Numbered from the stretch's first letter, positions 17,101 to 26,449 are shown. The stretch is 64,000 nt of DNA from Streptomyces sp. Je 1-332 (GCF_040730185.1 NZ_CP160402.1:6510001-6574000), one strand, 5' to 3'. Program-made: numbers and translations. Notes: generated from the sequence alone by a model not told the origin.

Positions 17101-17937
17101 ATCGAGTCGGTCCCGGCCCCCGGCAAGCGCACCGAGTACTACTCCGCCGGCACGACCGGCTGGGGCCACCAGGTCTCCAGCAGCTTCCCGTTCGGGGAGT
17201 TCATGATCGACCCGGTGCGCACGTACGAGAAGGGGGAGCGGCGCAGCGAGAAGTGGTACGAGGGTGTGCTCACCCCCGTCGCGCCACGGGACGCCGACGG
17301 CGGCCTCGGTCTCGCCGGAGAGCGGCAGGACAACCTGATCGGTGTCGCGCCCGGATTCTGGGGCGACGGCGAACACGCCGGAATCCAGGGCGGGTTCGGC
17401 GACATCGGCGGCCTGGAGCTGAAGCGGGACGGTGAGGTCGTGGGTGAATCGGGCTGGCCGTACGGCGTGTTCCCGGTCCCGGCCGACGACTCGGCGTACG
17501 AACTCAGCCTCCACACGCACAAGATCGGCTCGAAGGTCTGGAAGCGGTCCCTGAACACGCGGACCACGTGGGCGTTCCGTTCGCACCTCGACGAGGAGGC
17601 GTACTCGCAGGGCATCCCGATGCTGTTCCCGCGCTACGAGCTGCCGGAGGACGGCATGAAGACGCTGGCCGCGGAGGACGGCCAGAAGATCGGGATCGCA
17701 GCGACAGGACACGCGGGCTACAAGCCCGGCGCGCTCAAGTCGGCGGCCCTGTCCTACTCCTACGACGAGGGCAGGACCTGGACCGAGGCGAAGACGTCGG
17801 TCTCCGGCGGCAGGTGGACCGCCACCGTGGATCACGCGGGAGCCTCGGGCAAGGAGGTCTGGCTCAAGACCGAACTGACGGATACGAACGGAAGTTCCGT
17901 CACTCAGACGGTGGCCCGCGCCTACGACGTGCGATAA
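14185..17937 (+). CDS. Large secreted S8 (subtilisin-like) serine protease
   Basis: A 1250-residue exported protease. A Sec-type signal covers about residues 1-28 (ALGAASAVVLAVTATVPSVA) and a propeptide about 30-200. The catalytic triad is complete: Asp235 in VAVLDTGAD, His267 in QGHGTHT and Ser440 in GTSMATPHVAG. The oxyanion Asn lies in LAAGNTGP. The long C-terminal part (after about 510) holds beta-sandwich domains and a protease-associated-like region near 810-900 (GRIALVKVPDGGG, GALAVVAHRT). GGGGAGAG precedes ATG 14185. The domain order matches the large secreted subtilases of Streptomyces used for extracellular protein breakdown. An 11-bp terminator hairpin follows. Confidence 0.93.
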   Translation: MRPISRTALGAASAVVLAVTATVPSVAEPRTAADTRPLVGGAPQGEGSSVVTLVTGDRILVSTDGKKRAGASALPGADGAVPLVQTRQSGKDLYVYPEGAVHAIAAGKVDEELFNVTGLVRQGYDDAHAKNLPLIAVYDDSVDVTRSVPATPRGAERDLVLEPVDGVALKADKKKAADFWADITSPKSRAASNLKKLWLDSKVQATLDRSTKQVHAPEAWAAGYDGKGTKVAVLDTGADAEHPDLKGRIGAAKNFTDSPDGEDRQGHGTHTTSTVGGTGAASGGKKKGVAPGTELLHGKVLNDSGSGATSWIIAGMQWAVDEKADVVSMSLGNPARTDCTDPMSTATEELAQSSEDTLFVLAAGNTGPSLNSVSSPGCAPSVLTVGAVDRDDSTASFSSRGPAYGSHTLKPEIAAPGVDISAAAAGGRGVYAYQSMSGTSMATPHVAGAAALVRQRHPDWNAQQIKSALVSSADSAIPGDVTETGGGRLDVKAAIDQKVLGSPAVQGGSFGWPQDNSDRTTVDVPYTNTTGKSVELKLAVQGVTGNDGSAVRSDIAGLGARSVKVPAGATVKVPLKLDPDAHLKKAQYGDVTGRVLAKAGGGVAVSTPFSLYVQPQTVSLRVKLVDRAGKPADGPSSVDLIGTDDATGERRFNEGANDQTYQVRPGTYFLTGFIATPASDGGTLTDSLTHIARPQVEVKKDMTLTLDARQAHRLTIKTDKKSEVRGATLGFARSWGTDNWLHAGTAAGPRSIRGFYQSVEGKATDGTFESSTYWRAAAPLLSELAVVGGTSLHPTPASTGSANLDGTGKAALVDAGSGTPAELEAAGVKGRIALVKVPDGGGANAVATNAKAAGALAVVAHRTAPGRWYPSVGLSGSPLPVLGIPTTEATALLTELAQGSVELKWKATAKSPYVYNLAFPETGQVRDDRTYRVRDKDLAANEATYRAMGTATDYVDLPSAVRPSGLEVYFADIESVPAPGKRTEYYSAGTTGWGHQVSSSFPFGEFMIDPVRTYEKGERRSEKWYEGVLTPVAPRDADGGLGLAGERQDNLIGVAPGFWGDGEHAGIQGGFGDIGGLELKRDGEVVGESGWPYGVFPVPADDSAYELSLHTHKIGSKVWKRSLNTRTTWAFRSHLDEEAYSQGIPMLFPRYELPEDGMKTLAAEDGQKIGIAATGHAGYKPGALKSAALSYSYDEGRTWTEAKTSVSGGRWTATVDHAGASGKEVWLKTELTDTNGSSVTQTVARAYDVR

Positions 17938-17948
17938 ACACACAGACA

Positions 17949-17990
17949 CCGCCGGGCGGTCCTCCCGTGGGGGGTGGGCCCGCCCGGCGG
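17949..17990 (+). terminator. Terminator hairpin after the subtilase
   Basis: CCGCCGGGCGG and CCGCCCGGCGG form perfect 11-bp arms around a 20-nt loop, beginning 12 bp after the stop codon of the protease. Confidence 0.7.
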
Positions 17991-18066
17991 CCCTCATCAC
18001 TCTTCCGGTGGCCGGAATTTCCGGATGCACCGTTTTCGTACGGCCTTTGCGGTGGACAATAGGGGC

Positions 18067-19731
18067 ATGAGCCAGCAGGGGGAGAGGCACGACGGAGCCT
18101 CCGGCCAGGAGGACGACTGGTGGGGTCAGCTCTACGACGACTCCGCTCATGACACGGGTCCGGCCGAGGCGGCCGACACTCTCGACGACAGGTTCGCGTC
18201 GGCGGTTTCCGCGTCGGCGGGCGAGGGCGTGGTCGTCGCCGCCCCCGAGGACGAGGGCGAGGGCGAGGGTGCGCACGGAGCACCGCCCCGCCCCGGCCGC
18301 TTCCCCGCCCCGGAGCCGCCGCCCCCGGGTTTCCAGGACCGGCGAAGCGCCTTCGACTCCGCCCCGGGCCTCGCTCCCCGGCCGCCGGACTCCGCGCCGC
18401 CGCGGGAGCCATCGCCCCCGCCCTCTCCCGCAGCGCCCCCGCCCTCTCCCGCAGCGCCCCCGCCTCCCTCGTACGACCCGCCCCCACCCGCCGCCCCCGT
18501 CCGCCAGGACGTCGCCCCCTGGGAGTCCACCGCCGCGCCCACGGGACCGGTGACCTTCCCGGCGCGCCCGTCGAAGCAGCCCGGCGACCCGAGCCGCACC
18601 ACCGCCGTCCCCGGGCCACGCGCGCCCGAGGAGTCCGCGGTTCCGGAACCGCAGGCACTCGCGCCGGTGGAACCGCAGGCATCCGCCCCGCCGGAATCGC
18701 GGGCTCCCGCTCCAGCGGACGCGGGACCCGCCGTGGTGGCGGCAGCGCCCGTGGACGCAGTCTCGTACGTCGGTGACGGGCCGCCCACCTATGACGCCGA
18801 GCCCACCGTCCTGCCCACCGCCGACCCCGACGACCTCGGTGATCTGGTCGCCGACACCGTGCTCGACGGCGCCCGTTACGGCAACTCCACCCTGCGGGCC
18901 GTCTCCGTGCGCGGGGACTCCGCGCGCTATCGGGGCGAGCCGCGCCGCGACTCGCTGCTCACCGCGCGGTTCGGGACCGGGGAGAGAGCCCTGGTCCTGG
19001 TGGCCATGGCCACCGGCGCACGGGCCACTCCGGGCGCCCATCGCGCCGCCGCCGAGGCCTGCGCGTGGATCGGGCGGGCCGTGGGCCGCAGCCATCAGCG
19101 CCTCTCCGAGGACATCCGGGCCGCCCGGCGCGGGGACCTCAAGAGCGGCCTTCACCGGCTCACGGACCGCAGCCTCGGCAAGCTCCGCGCGCACGCCGCC
19201 GACCTCGGCATCGAGCCCGAGGAGTACGCGGCGTCGCTGCGCTGCCTCCTCCTGCCGGCCGACCCCGAATGCCGTACCCGCGTCTTCTTCGGTGTCGGCG
19301 GCGGCGGACTCTTCCGGCTCAGGGACGGCGCGTGGCAGGACATCGAACCGCACGTCAGCGACTCCGCCGGTGACGCCGGGCCGCCCGTGGTCGGGTTCGG
19401 TTCCATGCCGCCGCAGACCCCCGACGGCGATCGGCTCACCATGGACATGGGGATCATCACGCCCCCGAGTCCCTACGAGCCCGCACCCGAGCCGCCGCCC
19501 CGCGAACCGTTCCGCTTCCGGGCCTCCGTAGCCCGCCCGGGTGACGCCCTGATGCTCTGCAGCGGCGGCCTCGCCGAGCCCCTGCGCGGCGAGCCCGAGC
19601 TGGCCGCCCATCTCACGCAGCGGTGGGCGAAGAGCGGTCCACCGGGCCTCGCGACGTTCCTCGCGGACATCCAGGTCAGGGTCAAGGGCTATGCGGACGA
19701 CCGGACGGCGGCCGCGGTCTGGGAGGCGTGA
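18067..19731 (+). CDS. PP2C-like phosphatase-domain protein with long Pro/Ala-rich N-terminus
   Basis: A 554-residue cytoplasmic protein. Residues 1-240 are acidic, then Pro/Ala-rich and probably disordered, and include a 21-bp in-frame duplication (PSPAAPP twice, 18421-18462). From about 265 a PP2C-like fold can be followed: SVRGDSARYRGEPRRDSLL, FGTGERALVLVAMATGA, and near the end GDALMLCSGGLAEPL and DDRTAAAVWEA. The metal-binding Asp pattern is weaker than in typical PP2C enzymes (SVRGDSARYRG stands where S-D-x-G-x-x-R is usual), so catalysis is not assured. ATG 18067 follows AGGGGC. A short tandem duplication spans its stop codon (19721-19757). Confidence 0.75.
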   Translation: MSQQGERHDGASGQEDDWWGQLYDDSAHDTGPAEAADTLDDRFASAVSASAGEGVVVAAPEDEGEGEGAHGAPPRPGRFPAPEPPPPGFQDRRSAFDSAPGLAPRPPDSAPPREPSPPPSPAAPPPSPAAPPPPSYDPPPPAAPVRQDVAPWESTAAPTGPVTFPARPSKQPGDPSRTTAVPGPRAPEESAVPEPQALAPVEPQASAPPESRAPAPADAGPAVVAAAPVDAVSYVGDGPPTYDAEPTVLPTADPDDLGDLVADTVLDGARYGNSTLRAVSVRGDSARYRGEPRRDSLLTARFGTGERALVLVAMATGARATPGAHRAAAEACAWIGRAVGRSHQRLSEDIRAARRGDLKSGLHRLTDRSLGKLRAHAADLGIEPEEYAASLRCLLLPADPECRTRVFFGVGGGGLFRLRDGAWQDIEPHVSDSAGDAGPPVVGFGSMPPQTPDGDRLTMDMGIITPPSPYEPAPEPPPREPFRFRASVARPGDALMLCSGGLAEPLRGEPELAAHLTQRWAKSGPPGLATFLADIQVRVKGYADDRTAAAVWEA

Positions 19732-19816
19732 GCGCCGGTCTTTGGGAGGCGTGAGCGTCCGCCCTGTGAATTCATGGACCCCAAGAGAACAAGGGGACTG
19801 AAGGGTTCGTGAAGCC

Positions 19817-21559
19817 ATGGCCAAGCAGAACGTCGCCGAACAGTTCGTCGACATCCTCCACCGCGCCGGTGTGCGCCGGATGTACGGAGTCGTGGGCGAC
19901 AGCCTCAACCCGGTCGTGGACGCGATCAGGCGCACCAAGGGCATCGAGTGGGTGCAGGTCAGGCACGAGGAGACGGCGGCCTTCGCGGCCGGTGCCGAGG
20001 CCCAGATCACCGGCAGCCTCGCCGTCTGCGCGGGCTCCTGCGGCCCCGGCAACCTCCACCTGATCAACGGCCTCTACGACGCCCACCGCTCCATGGCGCC
20101 CGTCCTCGCCCTCGCGTCCCACATCCCGTCGAGCGAGATCGGGCTCAGCTTCTTCCAGGAGACCCACCCCGACCGGCTCTTCCAGGAATGCAGTCACTAC
20201 TGCGAGATGATCTCCAGCCCGCAGCAGATGCCGCGGCTGCTCCAGACCGCCATCCAGCACGCGATCGGGCAGTCCGGCGTCAGCGTCGTCACCCTGCCCG
20301 GAGACATCGCCGACCAGCCCGCCCCCGACAAGTCAGCCGAGAGCGCCCTGGTCACCTCGCGCCCCACCGTGCGCCCCGGGGACACGGAGATCGACAAGCT
20401 CGCCGAGATGATCGACAAGGCCGGCAAGGTCACCCTCTTCTGCGGCAGCGGCACGGCCGGCGCACACGCCGAGGTGATGGCGTTCGCCGAGAAGATCAAG
20501 TCCCCGGTGGGCCACGCACTGCGCGGCAAGGAATGGATTCAGTACGACAACCCGTACGACGTCGGCATGAGCGGACTCCTCGGCTACGGCGCCGCGTACG
20601 AGGCCACCCACGAGTGCGACCTCCTGATCCTGCTCGGCACCGACTTCCCGTACAACGCCTTCCTGCCCGACGACGTCAGGATCGCCCAGGTCGACGTGCG
20701 GCCCGAACACCTCGGCCGCCGCACGAAGCTGGACCTCGCCGTCTGGGGCGACGTACGCGAGACGTTGCGCTGCCTCACCCCGCGCGTCGCGCCGAAGAGC
20801 AACCGCAAGTTCCTCGACAAGATGCTGAAGAAGCACGCGGACGCCCTCGAAGGCGTCATCAAGGCCTACACCCGCAAGGTCGACAAGCACGTCCCGATCC
20901 ACCCCGAGTACGTCGCCTCCGTGGTGGACGAACTCGCCTCCGACGACGCGGTGTTCACGGTTGACACGGGCATGTGCAACGTCTGGGCCGCCCGCTATCT
21001 CTCCCCGAACGGCAAGCGCCGCATCATCGGATCCTTCAGCCACGGCTCGATGGCCAACGCCCTGCCGCAGGCGATCGGCGCCCAGTTCACCGACCGTAAG
21101 CGCCAGGTCATCTCCATGTCGGGCGACGGCGGATTCTCCATGCTGATGGGCGACTTCCTCACCCTCGTCCAGCACGACCTGCCGGTGAAGGTCGTCCTCT
21201 TCAACAACTCGGCGCTCGGCATGGTCGAGTTGGAGATGCTCGTGGCCGGGCTCCCTTCGTTCGGCACGGACAACCACAACCCCGACTTCGCCGCCGTGGC
21301 CCGCGCCGCCGGTGCCTACGGCGTACGCGTGGAGAAGCCCAAGCAGCTCGCGGGCGCTCTGAAGGACGCCTTCTCGCACAAGGGGCCCGCGCTCGTCGAC
21401 ATCGTCACGGACCCCAACGCCCTCTCCATCCCGCCCAGGATCAGCTCCGAGATGGTGACCGGCTTCGCGCTCTCCGCCAGCAAGATCGTCCTGGACGGCG
21501 GCGTCGGCCGCATGGTCCAGATGGCACGCTCGAACCTGCGGAACGTGCCACGGCCTTGA
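19817..21559 (+). CDS. poxB: Pyruvate dehydrogenase (quinone), PoxB-type
   Basis: A 580-residue thiamine-diphosphate enzyme that oxidatively decarboxylates pyruvate to acetate and passes electrons to the quinone pool at the membrane. The N-terminal pyrimidine-binding domain has the catalytic Glu51 (VRHEETAAFAAGAEA). GSCGPGNLHLINGLYDAHR and HIPSSEIGLSFFQETHP match E. coli PoxB very closely. The ThDP-binding GDGG...NN motif is seen as SGDGGFSMLMGDF and later FNNSALG. Length is normal. It converges on the alpha-mannosidase gene, with stops 16 bp apart. ATG 19817 lacks a strong ribosome-binding site. Confidence 0.92.
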   Translation: MAKQNVAEQFVDILHRAGVRRMYGVVGDSLNPVVDAIRRTKGIEWVQVRHEETAAFAAGAEAQITGSLAVCAGSCGPGNLHLINGLYDAHRSMAPVLALASHIPSSEIGLSFFQETHPDRLFQECSHYCEMISSPQQMPRLLQTAIQHAIGQSGVSVVTLPGDIADQPAPDKSAESALVTSRPTVRPGDTEIDKLAEMIDKAGKVTLFCGSGTAGAHAEVMAFAEKIKSPVGHALRGKEWIQYDNPYDVGMSGLLGYGAAYEATHECDLLILLGTDFPYNAFLPDDVRIAQVDVRPEHLGRRTKLDLAVWGDVRETLRCLTPRVAPKSNRKFLDKMLKKHADALEGVIKAYTRKVDKHVPIHPEYVASVVDELASDDAVFTVDTGMCNVWAARYLSPNGKRRIIGSFSHGSMANALPQAIGAQFTDRKRQVISMSGDGGFSMLMGDFLTLVQHDLPVKVVLFNNSALGMVELEMLVAGLPSFGTDNHNPDFAAVARAAGAYGVRVEKPKQLAGALKDAFSHKGPALVDIVTDPNALSIPPRISSEMVTGFALSASKIVLDGGVGRMVQMARSNLRNVPRP

Positions 21560-21575
21560 CGTTTCATGCGACGGA

Positions 21576-24500
21576 TCAGGCGGGCCGCAGCCGCAGCGTC
21601 ACGATCTGGAACGGCCGCAGCGCGAGGACGAGCCCCGCGTCGTCGGTGTGCGCCGTTTCGAGCGGACGCTCCAGGAGGTCGGTCACCTCGGCGGCGCTGA
21701 CCGCGAACGACGTGGTGAGCGTGGCGGCGGCGCGTCCGCCCCGCGACTCGTAGAGACGCACCACGACGTCACCGCTCCCGTGGTCCGCGAGCTTCACCGA
21801 CTCAACGGTCACGGCCGGATTGTCCACGCTGACCAGCGAGGGCAGCACGGGACCTTCGGCGACCCGCAGCGGCAGGTTCAGCGCGAGGCCCTCCGCGACC
21901 GCGTCGCCCGTCGTCGCCCCGGGCAGCAGGGCGTACGTGAACCGGTGCACGCCCAGATCCGTCTCCGGGTCGGGGCTGTGCGGGGCGCGCAGGAGCGTGA
22001 GCCGCACGGTGGTGCCGAGCCCCTCGCCGTGCGGCGCGCGCGTCACGTCATGGCCGTACGTCGAGTCGTTCAGGACCGCGACGCCGTACGATTCCTCGGC
22101 GACCCGCAGCCACCGGTGCGCGCAGATCTCGAAACGGGCCGCGTCCCAGCCGGTGTTGGCGTGCGTGGAGCGGTGGACGTGACCGAACTGGATCTCGGCG
22201 GCGGACCGTTCGGCGTGCACGTCCAGCGGGAAGGCGGCCTTGAGCACCTTCTCCGACTCCCGCCAGTCGACCTCCGTGACGACGTCGATCCGGCGGCTGC
22301 CCGCGGCGAGCCGGATCTCCTGGGTGATGCGCGAATCCCCGAAGGCCCGCACCACACGGACGGCGACCCGCAGCGGCCCGTCCTCGACCAGCTCCACCGA
22401 CTCGGCGTCCGTGAGGTCGGTGTGCGTGTTGCGGTAGTGCTTGTCCAGGTCCCACGCGTCGTAGTGCGTGGGGTGATCGGGGTGCAGCTGGAGGAGGTTG
22501 CCGCGCGATCCGGGGGAGAGGACCTCGCGGTGCGCGTCGATGTCGTGCACGGAGGTCAGCAGCCCGTCCGCGTCGACGGCGACGCGCAGATGCTCGTTCA
22601 GGAGCTGGATCTCGCCGTCGGCGAGCAGGGCGGTCGCACCGGTCTCCCGCGTGTACGAGGCCGCCTCTTCGAGACTCTTGCTCCCCAGGGCCGGGACGTT
22701 GACGTGGACGAGGGCGCCGTCTTCGGCCGTGACGACCTCGCTGCGGGGGTACGGCGACGCGTTGAGCGCGACGGGCCCTCCCGGGCCCAGGGAGCGCACC
22801 GCCGACGCGGTGATCTCGTCGAGCTCGGCCAGCACGCGCGCGTACGTGTCGCGCGCTTCCCGGTGCACCCACGCGATCGACGAGCCGGGCAGGATGTCGT
22901 GGAACTGGTGCAGGAGCACCGTCTTCCAGAGCCGGTCGAGGGTGGCGTAGGGGTAGACGTACGCGGGGTCGCGGACCGCTGCGGCCGTGCACCACAACTC
23001 CGCCTCGCGCAGGGCGTGTTCGGTGCGGCGGTTGCCACGCTTGGTGGCCGCCTGCGTCGTGTACGTCGCGCGGTGCAGCTCCAGATAGAGCTCGCCGGAC
23101 CACACCGGCGCCTTGGCGCCGTACTCCTCCTCGGCGGCGGCGAAGAACGCCGACGGCCGCTCGATCTCGACCCGCGGTGACCCCTCCAGGGACCGCAACC
23201 GCCGTGCCTTCTCCAGCATCTCGCGCGTCGGGCCTCCGCCGCCGTCGCCCCAGCCGAACGGCACGAGGGAGTGGGTCGCGCGTCCCTTCTCGGTGAAGTT
23301 GCGTTCCGCGTGGGCGAGTTCGGCGCCGTGGATCTGGGAGTTGTAGGTGTCGACGGGAGGGAAGTGCGTGAAGACCCGGGTGCCGTCGATGCCCTCCCAC
23401 CAGAAGGTGTGGTGCGGCATCTTGTTGGACTGGTTCCAGCTCAGCTTCTGGGTGAGGAACCAGCGGATGCCCGCGAGCTTCGCCAGTTGCGGGAAGGCCG
23501 CCGTGTAGCCGAAGGAGTCCGGCAGCCAGATCTCCTCGGTCTCCACCCCCAGCTCGTCGCGGAAGAACCGCATGCCGTGCGTGATCTGCCGGGCGAGTGC
23601 CTCGCCGCCCGGCATGTTGGCGTCCGACTCGACCCACATCGAGCCCACGGGCGCCCAGTTGCCGTCCGCGACGGCCTTCTTGATTCGCTCCCAGATGTGC
23701 GGCTGGTGCTCCTTGACCCAGGCGTACTGCTGGGCCTGTGAACAGGCGAAGACCAGCTCGGGATAGTCCTTCGCGAGCGCCGTCACATTGGCAAAGGTGC
23801 GCGATGCCTTGCGTACCGTCTCGCGCAGCGGCCACAGCCAGGCCGAGTCGATGTGGGCGTGTCCGGTCGCCGACACCCGGTGCGCGCTGGCGTGGGCGGG
23901 GCTCGCGAGGACCTCCGTCAGCTCGGCCCGTGCCGCCGCGGCCGTGCCCGACACGTCGTGCAGATCGAGGGCGTCGAGCGCTCGCTCCAGGGCGCGCAGG
24001 ATCTCGTGACGCCGCGGACGGGCGGCGTCCAGTTCGTACATCAGCTCGGACAGGACTTCCATGTCCAGGGTCAACTGCCAGACGTCCTCGTCCAGTACGG
24101 CGAGATCGGCAGACGCGAATCGGTAGATGAGGCCATCACCCGCGGTCAGTACGTCGCCCAGGGGGGTCGGTTCGAAGTCGTGCAGGACGGCGGGGTTGGC
24201 CGCGGCCTCCAGGAGGAGGTGCACCGGCTCGCCGCCCTTCGCGGAGGCGGCCACGGGGATGTGCCGGTTGCGGGGGTGAATGCCCTTGAGGGGGACGCCC
24301 GAGGCGTCGTACACGAGCCCCTCCGCCTGGAAGCCGGGGCCCTCGCCGGTGAAGCCGGGGTCGATGACCACCTCGACGTGGCGCCCGCGCCAGTCATCCG
24401 GCACCTGGCCCCGCAGCCGGAACCAGCTGGTCGACCAGGGCTTTCCCCAGGCGGTGCCCGTCTCGAAGGGCTCGTACGCGGCGTCGATGGCCTCGGCTAC

Positions 24501-24632
24501 GGGGACCGGTTCGCCCGGCGCGTGCCAGACGGAGAGGGCGAGCGGCACACGGTCCGCGTACTGGGCGGGGCGGATGAACTGCCGCAGGGCGCGCTCGAGG
24601 CGGCCCTCCACCAGCAGTCGGTCGTCGTGCAC
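21576..24632 (-). CDS. Alpha-mannosidase, glycoside hydrolase family 38
   Basis: A 1018-residue enzyme. I chose GTG 24632 because AGGAG sits 5-6 nt upstream and earlier residues look non-coding. The catalytic domain begins near 250: GHAHIDSAWLWP supplies zinc ligands (His260, Asp262), and LPDSFGY carries the nucleophile Asp372. ESDANMPGGEALARQ and the His of LLHQFHDILPGSSI also fit GH38. Beta-sandwich domains follow to the end. It has no signal peptide, so it likely acts in the cytoplasm on imported mannosides. It is divergent from the ATP-binding gene at 24761. Confidence 0.93.
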   Translation of the reverse strand: MHDDRLLVEGRLERALRQFIRPAQYADRVPLALSVWHAPGEPVPVAEAIDAAYEPFETGTAWGKPWSTSWFRLRGQVPDDWRGRHVEVVIDPGFTGEGPGFQAEGLVYDASGVPLKGIHPRNRHIPVAASAKGGEPVHLLLEAAANPAVLHDFEPTPLGDVLTAGDGLIYRFASADLAVLDEDVWQLTLDMEVLSELMYELDAARPRRHEILRALERALDALDLHDVSGTAAAARAELTEVLASPAHASAHRVSATGHAHIDSAWLWPLRETVRKASRTFANVTALAKDYPELVFACSQAQQYAWVKEHQPHIWERIKKAVADGNWAPVGSMWVESDANMPGGEALARQITHGMRFFRDELGVETEEIWLPDSFGYTAAFPQLAKLAGIRWFLTQKLSWNQSNKMPHHTFWWEGIDGTRVFTHFPPVDTYNSQIHGAELAHAERNFTEKGRATHSLVPFGWGDGGGGPTREMLEKARRLRSLEGSPRVEIERPSAFFAAAEEEYGAKAPVWSGELYLELHRATYTTQAATKRGNRRTEHALREAELWCTAAAVRDPAYVYPYATLDRLWKTVLLHQFHDILPGSSIAWVHREARDTYARVLAELDEITASAVRSLGPGGPVALNASPYPRSEVVTAEDGALVHVNVPALGSKSLEEAASYTRETGATALLADGEIQLLNEHLRVAVDADGLLTSVHDIDAHREVLSPGSRGNLLQLHPDHPTHYDAWDLDKHYRNTHTDLTDAESVELVEDGPLRVAVRVVRAFGDSRITQEIRLAAGSRRIDVVTEVDWRESEKVLKAAFPLDVHAERSAAEIQFGHVHRSTHANTGWDAARFEICAHRWLRVAEESYGVAVLNDSTYGHDVTRAPHGEGLGTTVRLTLLRAPHSPDPETDLGVHRFTYALLPGATTGDAVAEGLALNLPLRVAEGPVLPSLVSVDNPAVTVESVKLADHGSGDVVVRLYESRGGRAAATLTTSFAVSAAEVTDLLERPLETAHTDDAGLVLALRPFQIVTLRLRPA

Positions 24633-24760
24633 GGCGGCTCCTCTGAATGCTCGGGCGGGCCCGGAGGCGGTGCGTCCGGGCCCGGTCAGGATCATGCGGA
24701 AACGGTCCACCGCTTCACTTCCCCGCCGGGCTCGGGTGCACCCACCGAAATGGTTGACGA

Positions 24761-25333
24761 ATGGACATGAGTGCCGCCAACCGAGTGGGGCATGCATTCC
24801 GTGAGGGTGTTCGAGCAGGGAGGAATGGACTCAGATCGTGGGCGGGGGTCATGACCAGGCAGTTAAGAGGGGGCGGTCCCATTCATCTCGGGACCTCTTC
24901 GCCGAAGGCAAGGGACGAGGCGATCGACGACAAGCCGGTGGAGCTCCAGCGGGCTCAACTCCGGCGCAGATTGGGGCGATCCGACCTGCGAGCGGTCCCT
25001 GAGGTCAGGGGCGCGCTGCGTGAACTGCTCCGGACCTGGGGGAGGCCCGGACGATCCGAGACAGCCGAGCTGCTGACCAGCGAACTGGTCACGAACGCAC
25101 TGGTGCACACCGACCGCGATGCCATCGTGACGGTGACCGTGCGGCCCGGCAGGCTGCGCGTGGAGGTCAGGGACTTCGTGGGGCGCCGCCCGAAGCTCTG
25201 CGCGGCGGACGCCGACGACAGCACGCACGGCAGGGGCCTGATGCTCGTGCAGTCCCTCGCCGACGCGTGGGGCGTGCGGGCGCACGGGGTCGGGAAAGTG
25301 GTGTGGTTCGAGCTGGACGGCGGCCCGGCCTGA
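24761..25333 (+). CDS. ATP-binding protein, anti-sigma/serine-kinase-like (HATPase)
   Basis: A 190-residue protein whose last 120 residues form a GHKL ATPase-type fold: the N-box region TAELLTSELVTNALVHT, the G1-like VEVRDFVGRRP and the G2-like HGRGLMLVQSLADAWGV. These streptomycete proteins resemble RsbW/SpoIIAB anti-sigma kinases. About 60 basic and polar N-terminal residues are extra, so the start is uncertain: ATG 24761 is used, with alternatives at 24767 and 24851. It converges on the DUF2637 gene. No sigma factor or antagonist gene is adjacent, so its partner is unknown. Confidence 0.82.
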   Translation: MDMSAANRVGHAFREGVRAGRNGLRSWAGVMTRQLRGGGPIHLGTSSPKARDEAIDDKPVELQRAQLRRRLGRSDLRAVPEVRGALRELLRTWGRPGRSETAELLTSELVTNALVHTDRDAIVTVTVRPGRLRVEVRDFVGRRPKLCAADADDSTHGRGLMLVQSLADAWGVRAHGVGKVVWFELDGGPA

Positions 25334-25372
25334 ACCGGACCGCCGGCCAACTCCCGTCCTGCGCTGCTGACA

Positions 25373-26449
25373 TCAGCCGAACTGCTGCTCCAGATCCTTG
25401 AGCTTCTGCTCCAGGGAGTCGAGCCGTGGCAGCGTCTGGGTGTCGTCCTCGGCGGTGAGGTCGACGGTGACGGGTTCAGTGCCGTTCTTCACGGCCTGGA
25501 GCGAGGGACGGGAGCGCAGCGGCAGCTGGTCCTGTTCCTGCGGCGCCGGGCCGGGTGCTATCGCGGGGTCCGCGCCGACCTGCCCGGACCCGGCGGCCGG
25601 AGCGACGGCTGGCAGATCGACCTGCCGCCCGCCGCCGCGGCCCGGGAGGCTGCGATGGCCTCTGCTGATCGCCTTGAGCTGCGCACGCTCCAACTTCTCG
25701 CGGCCCCGCCTGGTGATCCGGGTGCGCTCCTTCTCGCGCCGGTCCTCGCGGACCTCCTCGACCGCCTCGTCCAGGGTGCGTACGCCTTCGAGGAGCATCA
25801 GCGACCACGCGCCGAAGGTCTCCCGGGGCGCGCGCAGCCACCGTACGATCCGGATCTGCGGCAACGGCCGTGGCACCAGGCCCTGTTCGCGCAGAGCCGC
25901 CCGGCGGGTCTGCTTCAGCGCGCGGTCGAAGAGCACCGCCGCCGACAGCGACATCCCGGCGAAGAACTGCGGCGCGCCCGCGTGGCCGAGCCCTCTGGGC
26001 GCGTGCACCCAGTTGAACCAGGCGGCGGCGCCCGCGAACGTCCACACCAGGAGCCGCGAGCCGAGGGCCGCGTCACCATGGCTCGCCTCGCGCACGGCGA
26101 GCACGGAGCAGAACATCGCCGCGCCGTCGAGCCCGAACGGGACCAGGTACTCCCAGCCGCCGGTCAGGTTGAGGTTCTGCCGGCCGAAGCCGACCAGGCC
26201 GTGGAAGGAGAGTGCGGCGGCGACCGCCGCACAGCAGAACAGCAGAACGTACGAGGCCGTTCCGTAGATGGCCTCCTTGCGCCTGCGGCGCTCCTCGCTG
26301 CGTTCCCAGGAGTCGTCACCGGAGATACCGGCGGTCGCCTTCTGCCCGGCGCGCTTGCCGCGTGCGAGTACCGCCACCGCCACCAGCATGCCCAGGAGCA
26401 GGACGCCACCCGGAAGCAGCCAGTCCAGCGATATGTCGGTCAGTCTCAT
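25373..26449 (-). CDS. DUF2637 family membrane protein
   Basis: A 358-residue protein with one N-terminal membrane segment (WLLPGGVLLLGMLVAVAVLA) and a cluster of about four more between residues 65 and 175, then a long charged, coiled-coil-prone cytoplasmic tail ending in LEQKLKDLEQQ. This is the DUF2637 plan, known in Streptomyces chromosomes and in the spread (Spd) proteins of conjugative plasmids. No plasmid transfer gene is nearby, so a chromosomal envelope role is more likely. ATG 26449 is preceded by AAGGGA. Confidence 0.8.
   Translation of the reverse strand: MRLTDISLDWLLPGGVLLLGMLVAVAVLARGKRAGQKATAGISGDDSWERSEERRRRKEAIYGTASYVLLFCCAAVAAALSFHGLVGFGRQNLNLTGGWEYLVPFGLDGAAMFCSVLAVREASHGDAALGSRLLVWTFAGAAAWFNWVHAPRGLGHAGAPQFFAGMSLSAAVLFDRALKQTRRAALREQGLVPRPLPQIRIVRWLRAPRETFGAWSLMLLEGVRTLDEAVEEVREDRREKERTRITRRGREKLERAQLKAISRGHRSLPGRGGGRQVDLPAVAPAAGSGQVGADPAIAPGPAPQEQDQLPLRSRPSLQAVKNGTEPVTVDLTAEDDTQTLPRLDSLEQKLKDLEQQFG

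Noticed and set aside
19721..19757. Direct repeat GGGAGGCGTGAGCG spanning the PP2C-like stop codon as an attachment site
   Set aside because: The two copies are only 23 bp apart with no mobile element between them; a simple local duplication explains it.
15781..20067. Minus-strand open frame of over 1400 codons opposite the subtilase, PP2C-like and poxB genes
   Set aside because: It spans three well-identified plus-strand genes, has no family resemblance and results from stop-poor antisense frames.
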